The notes under the pieces: model-generated
Database searches by the model: none
Seen by the model: only the letters and a program-made list of their open reading frames with translations
Told to the model about the DNA's origin: nothing
From: Bugula neritina
Lineage: Eukaryota; Bryozoa; Gymnolaemata; Cheilostomatida; Bugulidae
Length of the DNA stretch: 64,000 nt
Direction: 5' to 3'
Assembly: GCA_964035545.1 (NCBI GenBank)
Contig: OZ037765.1
Coordinates: forward strand, 35,167,504-35,231,503
Part shown: piece by piece, positions 12,808 through 24,800 of the stretch
How the letters are laid out: each line of letters begins with the position of its first letter
Position numbering within the stretch: the first letter of the stretch is position 1
Translations under genes and position numbers: made by a program

Positions 12808-15800
12808 TTAAACATAATGTTTGAACCTTTCTGGTCGGTATTTCCAATTGTCATCTTTACTCGGTGAACTGAAACAAAGAAAGATCTACTTTTGAAAGAA
12901 AAACCTGTTAAAGGGAATGTTTGTAAGGAAGAGGTGTTAATATTGTTTATACTTTCCAGAATATTGCAGTGTCGCCCTGAATGCTCATGAAACACCACAT
13001 AGCATAAGATCTGAATGAAGTATTCTTTACTTACGGGTCATCAGGGTGAAGCTCCTTCATTATTCTGATGTGTTTGGCTAGTTTCACGGATAGAATCAGT
13101 CCTAACACCATGAAGGCAATAGACCAGCCCAGACTAAACCAGACACAGTTCTGCAAGAGAGAAGTGAGTTACAGCTTTACTATGTATACTTACTCTGTAT
13201 ACTTACACTACACACCTATACTATACACTTACACGGTATACTTACACTATATACTTACATTATATACTTACACTGTATACTTACACTGTACACTTACACT
13301 ATTGCTACTCTCTAGACAATGAAAATAAGCTGACTAGTACAGCAGCCATGTTTATGACTCACCCATGAGTCAATGATAGATCCACAAAGAGTGTTCACCA
13401 AGATAGACTGATAGACATTGGAGATTGGCTTGCATTTCCCTAAACTGGTTCGAATTGTGTTGTTTACAAATGTAGCGTACTGTTCACCAACACCCACAAC
13501 TCTGTATGCAAACTTGCTAGACTCCTGTGAAAATGTAACATACACTGACAGCTCAATGATATGAATATTCAATAACTGAGTTCGATTACTGAAAATGTGA
13601 TAATAAAAAATCGACACAATTTTCAAAAAGACGAGTTCAAATTAATGTAGAAAGAAAATGAATGAAATGAAATCAGCTTTTAATCAGCTAAGGGGATGCT
13701 TTGAACAGGCAGGAAGTTGCACTGAAAGAGGAAGTGATGACAATCAGGAATTGAGTAACATACGTTCTTGATGATTTGCTCTCCGTCAACCTGTAACACG
13801 GACTGTGTGCTCTCCAGAGCTGCAACGAGGGAGTCAATTTGATCGGGAACCGGGGTTGCTGTATTCTCCAGGTTCTGAACACTGATATACATTTCGTCCT
13901 GTGACGTCTTTACGTCTGCATAATCTTCTGCTTCTATTCTGTCCAACTCGGCAATGTGGTTTATGAGGTTAGCCTGGGGAAACAGACACAACTCAGCATA
14001 TATATATCCTTATTTTATCATACAGGAATTTATGTCATCATAGTTATAACTGTCTCATATGTTGGCATCATTGCCAGTGGATAAATAAGTGCTTTATTTA
14101 CAACAAAATGACAAAATCAACTGGCAAAAATTAATTCAACATATTGTCTCTTGACTTTTTAAATAAAAATAGAGTTGACATGTAAATACAGTATTTTGTA
14201 TATACATACATGGCAGTACCTAAGGGGTTGGGTTAGTCTATACATACCGTACTACAGTACTAGAGTACAGTACTACAGTACATTATACACATACAGTACT
14301 ACAGTACAATATAGACACACAGTACTACAGTACAGTATACACATACAGTACTACAACGTACTACAGTACAGTATACACATACAGTACTACAGTACAGTAT
14401 ACACATACAGTACTACGGTACAGTATACACATACAGTACTACAGTACAGTATACACATACAGTACTACGGTACAGTATACACATACAGTACTACGGTACA
14501 GTATACACATACAGTACTACAGTACTACAGTACTACAGTACTACAGTACTACAGTACTACAGTACTACAGTACAATATACACATACAGTACTACAGTACA
14601 GTATACACACAGTACTACAGTACTATAGTACAGTATACACATACAGTACTACAGTACTACAGTACAGTATACACATACAGTACTACAGTACAGTATACAC
14701 ATACAGTACTACAGCACAGTATACACATACAGTACTACAGTACAGTATACACATACAGTACTACAGTACAGTATACACATACATGCACAGTATCCAAAGG
14801 ACTGGGTTGTCCTTGTGTGTTGGAGGCAGCATCCTGTAGAGTAGCTCTGAGACTCTGAAAGTCAGCGGTTACTGTCTGCTCCGAGAGCTCAGACTTAAGA
14901 CCAGTGAAGTCAATACCGTCAATAGCATCTCGCATGCTGATCAGCTCAGTTTTGGTATCGGGACTAATGAGTTCAATTGTGGAAAGGTCAACGCTGATCT
15001 TGTCTATCTCAGTGTCTACGTCAATTGTCTGCAACAGAAAGTAAGGCAGCGTGCTGACAAATTCTTGGTTTTAATTTTTTAATTGTTCAACCTGAATCAT
15101 GGCTGAGCATAACTCTGCTTATCAGTCTCACATCCTTAGTAACTTAGTATCTACTCAGTAACTTATTCACAAGTCATTCGTCTTTGAACTCACGAACCGA
15201 TATAATCAATACACACAAGTTTACAAAGAAGTCTCACAATACTGGAGCAATGGGGAGAGTAGCGAATGAGATAATAGTTACTAGAAGTTAATCTAATATA
15301 ATCCAAGCTATTAAAAGTTGCAGGTTATTGAAAGTTGTTATAAATTGAAATATTTTATTAGAAGATGTTACAAGATACTCAAAGCAATTTTGATATACTT
15401 TAAGCTATCATTAAAAGTCATCACTATCAAAAAGAAATATGTAATAAATTGTATTCGAGCTGAAGCCAACATAGTATGCTCTGGTTTTGGTATTCTTACA
15501 GATTTGAAGTCTAGAACTTCGTTCAGATCAAAGAAGTTGTCAACGTAAAGGGCTTCCCAGGCTGATTTGTCGTTTTCACAGTCGGTGAGCATCCCAGAGA
15601 CAGTGAGAGGAATAGAGGGGTCTCCAAATGCCATATCACCTAGCAGATACCCTTCCTGGTCTCCCAGAATGGTGGTGTGGGGGCCGGTGTCTGGACTTCC
15701 ACCATCTATTAGCTGAGAGAGTAAAAAACCAACAATGCAGACACTGTATGCAGGGAGTATTTACTAGTAAAATATGACTAGCAGAATAAGATTAGTAGAG

Positions 15801-18800
15801 TGTGACCAGTAGAGTGTGACTAACAGAGTGTGACTACTGGAGTGTGACTAGTAGAGTGTGACTAGTAGAGTATGACTAGTAGAGTATGACTAGTAGAGTG
15901 TGACTAGTACACTGTGCATTACTATAGTAGAGTATGACTAGTAGAGTATGACTAGTAGAGTGCGACTAGTACACTGTGCATTACTAGTAGAGTATGACTA
16001 GTAGAGTGTTACTAGTAGAGTGTGACTAACAGAGTGTGACTAGTAGAGTGTGACTAGCAGAGTGTTACTAGTATAGTGTGACTAGTAGAGTGTGACTAGT
16101 GAGTGTGACTAGCAGAGTGTTACTAGTATAGTGTGACTAGTAGAGTGTGACTAGTAAAATGTGACTAGTAGAGTGTGCATTACTAGTAGAGTCAGAATGT
16201 TTGATAAAGAGACTTACATTTTTAAAAATGGTGTACTCCGGATCTCTGAGATTGACACAAGCGATCTCTTCAAGCGGAGCTCCGACAACATAAGTCAAGG
16301 TCACTAGCAGCATTATAAGGGATCCAAATATAAACACTAATCCCACAGACCTGCAACCGAGAAATCACTAGAGGTCCTTGTGCATTGTTTAGTGCAACTA
16401 CCAACTAAATGTGTAACACAGTCTTAGTTATTGTCACAATCAATGATTATATTTATAGCAACAGTGACAGGCATAGTGATGGTTTTATTAGTCACAATGT
16501 ATTTTAGTCCTTAGTACCAAACAAATTTGTGATTAATAGAGATCTACTGTAACTACAAGTGGAGAATGGTATAGATCAAGTTTGTATAATTCTTAGTCAT
16601 CATATAAGAAGCTAAACTCACGCCATCAGCAGGAGACCACCACAGTTACTAACTTTTCCTCTCTCTGTTGGCGTACTGTTCTTATCACCACAGCAACAGC
16701 AGCCGAGGCAACCAAACACCAAACCAACCAGCTGCAGCAGGAATATTAGCAGCACGAAGCAAGTCAGTGCCACTCCTCCAGCCCACCTAAGATATCAAAT
16801 CAGCAACTTTTTAGTTTGCTTTTGACAAATTTAATAATGTATTCGCAGTAGCTAACTAAATATTATTTTCACGGGCTTGAAAAAACCGCTATACTCCCCT
16901 CTCTCCTACTAGGCGTTGAAAACCACCTGGCTCAACCACCAGGAGATAAGGCAGCTGGTATAGCCACTTATCAGTGCTAAAGAACCTGGTGTAACCACTC
17001 AATACTGATAGTGATTGCAATACCTGTATGTTTCCAAATCATCAACTGTGAGACTTCCGGTGAGAGTCATGTTTCCAAGGTTACCTATGGTACTTGTAAG
17101 ATTGGAAATTGAGTCAAAGAGGGTGAGCATGTCACTTACTCCCCCCAAAGCGTCTCCCACTACTGTTTCAAAGTCTGACACCATGCCAGTTATTGCTGAA
17201 ATTCACATCACAGAAGATAAATTAACGGCTCTGCTTTGAGTCACATTAGACTTACAACAGAAGAAGTTTTAGAATCTAGAACTTCTTTTCACATTGTAAC
17301 AAATTCTGCAGCACATTCTGAACATCATGCAGATTCTTTGCCTCAAACTATATCACATCACTGCTGGTTGAAACGTATTATCACACAGAATTATTTATGC
17401 TGAAGCCATTTTGAAAATAACCAATAACTTACACATCCTCTGATAATATAAAATGTGTTATGGTAGTCCACTAGACTGTACTAGACCACACCCCTAACTA
17501 CTAAATCACACCCATTGCAGCTAGACCACACCCCTAACCACCTATACAACTAGACCAATGAGAAGTCAGTATTACCCTGAACAGTGGACTGGGACTCCGT
17601 CTCTACTCGCACTGAGATGTTGTCAAACTCCTCCTGTCCTTGAATCACCAGACCGGTTAGGTTGCTGTCTTGTACGTCTTCCAGATCCTGCAGCTCCGAG
17701 GAAAAGTCCGGCATCTGAAATAATTTACAAAATATATTGTCATAGTCATATTGTCACAGTGGTGTTGTCATATTGTCACAGTGGTATTGTCACAGTAGTA
17801 TTGTCACAGTAGTATTGTCACAGTGGTGTTGTCACAGTGGTATTGTCACAGTGGTGTTGTCACAGTGGTATTGTCACAGTGGTATTGTCACAGTGATATT
17901 GTCACAGTAGTATTGTCACAGTGGTGTTGTCACAGTGGTATTGTCACAGTGGTGTTGTCACAGTGGTATTGTCACAGTGGTATTGTCATATTGTCACAGT
18001 GGTATTGTCATATTGTCACAGTGGTGTTGTCACAGTGGTATTGTCACAGTGGTATTGTCACAGTAGTGTTGTCACAGTGGTATTGTCACAGTGGTATTGT
18101 CACAGTGGTATTGTCACAGTGGTATTGTCACAGTGGTATTGTCACAGTGGTATTGTCACAGTGGTATTGTCACAGTAGTATTGTCACAGTGTTGTTGTCA
18201 CAGTAGTATTGTCACAGTGGTATTGTCACAGTGGTATTGTCACAGTGATATTGTCACAGTGTTGTTGTCACAGTGGTATTGTCACAGTGGTGTTGTCACA
18301 GTGGTATTGTCACAGTGGTATTGTCACAGTGGTGTTGTCACAGTGGTATTGTCACAGTGGTATTGTCACAGTGTTGTTGTCACAGTGTTGTTGTCACAGT
18401 GGTATTGTCACAGTGGTGTTGTCACAGTGGTATTGTCACAGTGGTGTTGTCACAGTGGTATTGTCACAGTGGTATTGTCATATTGTCACAGTGGTATTGT
18501 CATATTGTCACAGTGGTGTTGTCACAGTGGTATTGTCACAGTGGTATTGTCACAGTAGTGTTGTCACAGTGGTATTGTCACAGTGGTATTGTCACAGTGG
18601 TATTGTCACAGTGGTATTGTCACAGTGGTATTGTCACAGTGGTATTGTCACAGTGGTATTGTCACAGTAGTATTGTCACAGTGTTGTTGTCACAGTAGTA
18701 TTGTCACAGTGGTATTGTCACAGTGGTATTGTCACAGTGATATTGTCACAGTGTTGTTGTCACAGTGGTATTGTCACAGTGGTGTTGTCACAGTGGTATT

Positions 18801-21800
18801 GTCACAGTGGTATTGTCACAGTGGTGTTGTCACAGTGGTATTGTCACAGTGGTATTGTCACAGTGGTATTGTCACAGTGGTATTGTCACAGTGTTGTTGT
18901 CACAGTGTTGTTGTCACAGTGGTATTGTCACAGTGGTGTTGTCACAGTGGTATTGTCACAGTGGTATTGTCACAGTGGTATTGTCACAGTGGTATTGTCA
19001 CAGCGTTGTTGTCACAGTGTTGTTGTCACAGTGTTGTTGTCACAGTGGTATTGTCACAGTGGTATTGTCACAGTGGTATTGTCACAGTGGTATTGCCACA
19101 GTAGTATTGTCACAGTGGTATTGTCACAGTGGTATTGTCACAGTGGTGTTGTCACAGTGGTATTGTCACAGTGGTATTGTCACAGTAGTATTGTCACAGT
19201 GGTATTGCCATAGTGGTATTGTCACATTGTGTATCATGATCTTGTGATGTGTTGGCATTAGACAAAGAGCTATGCTATATCATAGTATTATGCAATGCTA
19301 TATCATAGTATAGTACAATGCTATGTCATAGTATAGTACAATGCTATGTCATAGTATAGTACAATGCTATGTCATAGTATAGTACAATGCTATATCTGGT
19401 TTAATTATGATAGCAAAGGACAATGAATCCTAACAACATGAGGTCACATTCTCCTCCTCTTTCAAAGAAAGTCAAAATCTGATAGGTTAGATTGAGAAAA
19501 TCACCAAAAACTAGTTCAAATAATGAGTCAGCGTATTTACATAAACCTGAGTTTGGGCCACTACAAGTTGTTAGTAGCTTGCTTGTGTGCAGAACCAAAC
19601 TAATGCTGCATGATATACTTCTATTTGCTGACGTATGACTTACTTGACTCATTGTGACTTACTGTGACTTACACTAATGTACTGTGACTTACTTTCATGT
19701 ACTCTGACTTACTCTCATGTATTATTACTTACACTCATCTACTGTAACTTACACTAATGTACTCTGACTTACACTAATGTACTGTGACTTACACTCATTT
19801 ACTGTGACTTACTCTCATGTACTGTGACTTACTCTTGTCTACTGTGACTTACTCTCATGTACTGTGACTTCACTCATGTACTGTAACTTACTCTCATGTA
19901 ATGTGACTTACTCTCATGTACTGTGACTTACACTCATTTACTGTGACTTACACTTATGTACTGTGACTTACACTCATGTACTGTGACTTACACTCATTTA
20001 CTGTGACTTACACTTATGTACTGTGACTTACACTCATTTACTGTGACTTACACTTATGTACTGTGACTTACACTAATGTACTGTGACTTACTCTCGTGTA
20101 CTGTGACTTACTCTCATGTACTGTGACTTCACTCATGTACTGTAACTTACTCTCATGTAATGTGACTTACTCTCATGTACTGTGACTTACACTCATTTAC
20201 TGTGACTTACACTTATGTACTGTGACTTACACTCATGTACTGTGACTTACACTCATGTACTGTGACTTACACTTATGTAATGTGACTTACTCTCATTTAC
20301 GATTACTTACACTGTCAGGGTCAAAATTGGTGCCGGCTTTCAGGTCGGTGGTGTCGGGGGCTGAGCCGCATGTAGAGCCACACGTAGCGAATGTTGAGTC
20401 GATGTCCGTAGCCAGTTGAGTCATGGAGCTATCCAGCGCGGAGATGGAAGTTTTGATTGCCTGCTTTTTGTTCTCCACGTCTGTCAGGTCGGCTATCATA
20501 TTCACCAGAACTGAAAGAAGAAGGAAACCAGGCTAAACTGAAGGGTATGGTAGGCCTGTAACTGACAGAGTGATACTATATACTGTAACTGATAGAGTAA
20601 TACTATATACCTGTAACTGATAGAGTAATACTATATACTGTAACTGATAGAGTAATACTATATACTGTAACTGAGAGAGTAATACTATATACTGTAACTG
20701 AAAGAGTAATACTATATACCTGTAACTGATAGAGTAATACTATATACTGTAACTAAGAGAGTAATACTATATACTGTAACTGAAAGAGTAATACTATATA
20801 CCTGTAACTGATAGAGTAATACTATATACTGTAAGTGAGAGAGTAATACTATATACTGTAACTGAAAGAGTAATGGTGTGGTGGTTCGTGGAACTACCAG
20901 CAGCACAACATGTAGGATCGCGTAATTGACCCGGAACAATGGATAGCCAATTAGCGTAGTTGATAGTTAGCAGCAATTGTAGTTTCCCGCTGCTAAGTCA
21001 GTCGAAGCTAGAGTGTGAAATAGATTAGATGTGTAACTTGTTGGAAATAATGTATCGTGTTTTTATAATGTATAATTGTGTATAAAATATACTCGTTCAC
21101 TCGACTTAGCCTGGTGCAGTTCTATATTAGATAAATAGACTCTCTGGATAGCATATCAACCCTAAATCTGAAAACTATAACAGTGGTGGCAGCGGTGGGA
21201 TAGTGCATCCAAGATGGAGACTGAAAATGCTGAAACTCAACCACCGGCAATCGAAGGTGAGCGTAGAGACAATGCTGTAGAGACAATGCCTGTTAACCAT
21301 GTAGTAGAAGAGCGAAGGGTTCCGCGAGAACTAGCTGAAGACCGCTACAGGTTAAAGGCGCCCACCTTCACGGGTGAAGAGGAGGTGGAACAATTTATCC
21401 AAGAGTTTAGCGACGTAATGGACGTCGCTCAGTGGCCCCCTAGGGTGGCCCTGCTGAAGCTTAGAATGGCATTGATGGACAAAGCCAAGCCCTATGGGCT
21501 GGGCGTAGACATTGATAATATCTTTGCTTCTCTGCGGGCCCGCTTTGGCCTCTCGACTACAGATGCCAGGGCCCGATTACAGAGGTTGCGGCGTGATCCC
21601 CGCACCCCGCTGCGGGAGCATGCCACCGCGGTCATGAAGCTGGCACAGATCGCGTACAGCGACTTGCCCCCAGTCAACCGCGAGAGGTACACCCTCGACG
21701 CTTTCATAGCATCTGTCGACGATCTGGGTCTCCACCACCAGTTTCTAGCTAGGGGAGTCACCACCGTTGAAGATGCTCTGACTGAGGGGGAAGCTTACCT

Positions 21801-24800
21801 CCTAGCTAACCAAATGCATAAAAGTCGCGGAAGCTCCCGCCAAGTGGAGATAGACCGCGCAGACACGGCCGCGGGACAAGGGGAGGAAACCCCCGCCGCG
21901 GCTGCCGTGTCCCAGTTGGCGACGGCATCAAAAGTCACTCAACTGACGGACATGCTAGCCAAGCTGATAGCAACACTGACCCCACAAAACCCAGTGAGTA
22001 CCGCCCCTGAGCCCATGCGGCCATTGGCGCCGCCACAGGGAGAAACAGTCAGTTTTTGCTGGGAGTGCGGAAATCAAGGACATTTCCGCCGATATTGTCC
22101 CTTCCTAAATCAGGGGTTAAACTACCGCGGCCCGCAGATGTTCCCACCTTCCGCGGGCCGACGAAACCTCTAGGGAAGAAGAAACGCAGGTCACCCAGAC
22201 GGGCACCGCGTACTGGCAACCAACAGTGGCAACAGCCGCGACGGACCAGCAAGGGGCTTCGCCCCGCGGCTGCCTTTTCTATGCCCCTTCACAACAGATT
22301 CACAGGGCTACAAGTCCAAGAATCTGGATGGGAGCACACAAAGGTAGCTGAGAAACCAGCCTCGGCACCCCCGAGGCCTACCCATCACCGCCCCAAGAGA
22401 CCTCCTTCGCGACCCAAAGCGAGGGAGGTACTCCCTGCGAGAGTCAGGCCTGAAGGGAGAGTTCAGGTGCAGCCCCATGGGAACAGCTATTTCTTGCCCG
22501 GTAAACTGGAAGGCAAAGCTGTTACTTTTCTCATTGATTCGGGCTGTACCACAAACCTCTTAAGCCGCCAACTCTTCGACACCCTCAGTGCTAGGGTCAG
22601 GGGCGAGATGGAAGCATACGAAGGGGAATACGGCACCCTAGCTGACGGGTTGTGCCTTCCCTTCTATGGTATAATTGAGCTGACGGGACGAGTCCGCGAT
22701 CAAACGATCCAAGAGACGTTCATCGTCAGTCAGCTCAAGGAGGATGCTATCCTCGGGATGCCGTTCCTTAAACGGCACGGATGTCACATAGATTTTAGCA
22801 GATCTGCAATGATGATGTCCGGGCGGGAACTCGCCTGCGTCGACAAGTTCGGCTGCCCTTTAGTGGGAGGTGTGCAAGTGGTACGCAACCGTACCATACC
22901 AGGCCGCTCCCGGGCTACCATTCACTGCAGGGTGAATAGTAGCCGGATCTCTGGACTCGGGGTGGTTGAAGGCGCGCACGAAAAGATCCAACTTGCCAGC
23001 AGTCTGAATCAGCTGACTGAGCAAGGGGAGATCTTAGTGCAGTGCGTCAACCCCTTTACCGAGCCTATCAAGCTCCCGGCTGGGTCGATGCTGGGCCGTT
23101 TTCACTCTGTTCAAGAGGGAGACGTAGGCCCGTCGCTGGGTGATGCGACAGAGGCCCCCCCTCGACACCCTATTCAGGGACGAGGGGCAGTCCCAACACA
23201 TCTCCGGGAGTTATACGAGACGGCCAGTGGTGGCTGCGCGAGTAACAGAGAGCGCCAAGCTATGGCCAAGTTACTACGCGACTACGGTGATGTGTTCAGC
23301 AGCGGAGAGCATGACGTGGGACTGACTGGAATTGTCAGACACGAAATACCGCTGACTGCAGGGACAGTCCCTGTCCGGCAGCCCACACGCAGGTTGGGGC
23401 CGGAGAAAGAGAAGGAGGTTAGCCGACAAGTACGGGATCTTCTGGACCGGGGACTGATAGAGCCCGCCCATAGTGCGTGGAGCTCGCCAGTCGTACTGGT
23501 CCGGAAGAAAGACGGCAGTTGGCGGTTCTGTGTGGACTACCGCAAACTCAATAGCGTAACCATACAGGACGCCTACCCTCTACCTCGTATTGACGAGTCA
23601 TTGGACGCCCTAGCCGGCAGCAAGTACTTCAGTACGTTAGACTTGCTAAGCGGCTATTGGCAGGTTCCTCTGAGTCCCGACGCCCAAGAGAAAGCGGCGT
23701 TTATCACACGGGACGGTTTGTGGAAGTGGAAGGTGCTGCCCTTCGGGTTAACCTCCGCCCCAGCCACCTTCCAGAGGCTGATGGAACAAGTCCTTAGCGG
23801 ACTCCATTGGAAGACACTGCTGGTCTACCTCGATGATGTCATCGTAATCTCTCCAGACTTCGAGACACATGTCAGTCGTCTGCAGGAGGTTTTCGAGAGA
23901 CTCCGAGGTGCCGGTCTTAAGCTCAAACCTTCCAAGTGCGCTCTGTTGCAGCCGGAGGTCAAGTACCTGGGGCACGTTGTCGGTCGAAACGGCGTGGCAA
24001 CGGATCCCGAAAAGGTACGGGCAGTAGAAGACTGGGTCACCCCTCAAGACTTGACCGGACTCCGGGCTTTCTTGGGGCTGGTAGGGTATTACAGGCAATA
24101 CATACCAGACTTTGCGGGCATAGCCCAGCCGTTAAACCGGCTTACCGCAAAGGGGGTGACGTGGCAGTGGACTCCAGTCGAACAAGAAGCGTTCGACCGC
24201 CTCAAGGGCTGCCTCCTAACGGCGCCCATCTTGGCCTACCCAGACCCCACTCTGGAGTACATCTTAGACACGGACGCCAGTGACCAGAATGTTGGCGCTG
24301 TGCTGTCACAAGTGCAGGAAGGCCGAGAAGTAGTCGTAGCCTACTACAGCAAGTCTCTCTCTCCCGCTGAACGAAATTACTGCACTACCCGCAAGGAGCT
24401 GCTGGCAGTAATCAAGTCAGTGAAGCACTTCAGACCATACCTATATGGCAGGAAGTTCCGGCTGCGTACGGATCATGCCTCGCTGATCTGGTTGTGCAGG
24501 AGAGCAGAGCCCTCTAGTCAGGTCGCCCGGTGGCTCGAAATCCTAGCTGAATTCTCGTACCGGATCGAACACCGACCGGGCAAGAGACACAGCAATGCGG
24601 ATGGGTTGAGCCGCCGACCTGACGGAGGTTGCAAACAGTGTCTCAACATCGAGAGGAGGGATGGAGGTCCCCCTCGATGCGAGTTGGAGACGCTGGCTCA
24701 TCACGGAGCACCGTTTGACTGGGATCAAGGTCAACTCAGGCAAAGAGTTGACGAGTCCCCGGAGGATATACAAAACCTCCGCGCCAACCCTGTACTGGCC

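Noticed and set aside
14175-14858. 227-codon plus-strand frame rich in Tyr, Ser and Thr
   Set aside because: Product of the 26-bp minisatellite; the real coding strand here is minus (prominin exon 15028-14783).
17823-19247. Several 80-170 codon frames rich in SQWYCHSG
   Set aside because: They are translations of the 14-bp repeat in all three frames; no start, splice or codon signal.
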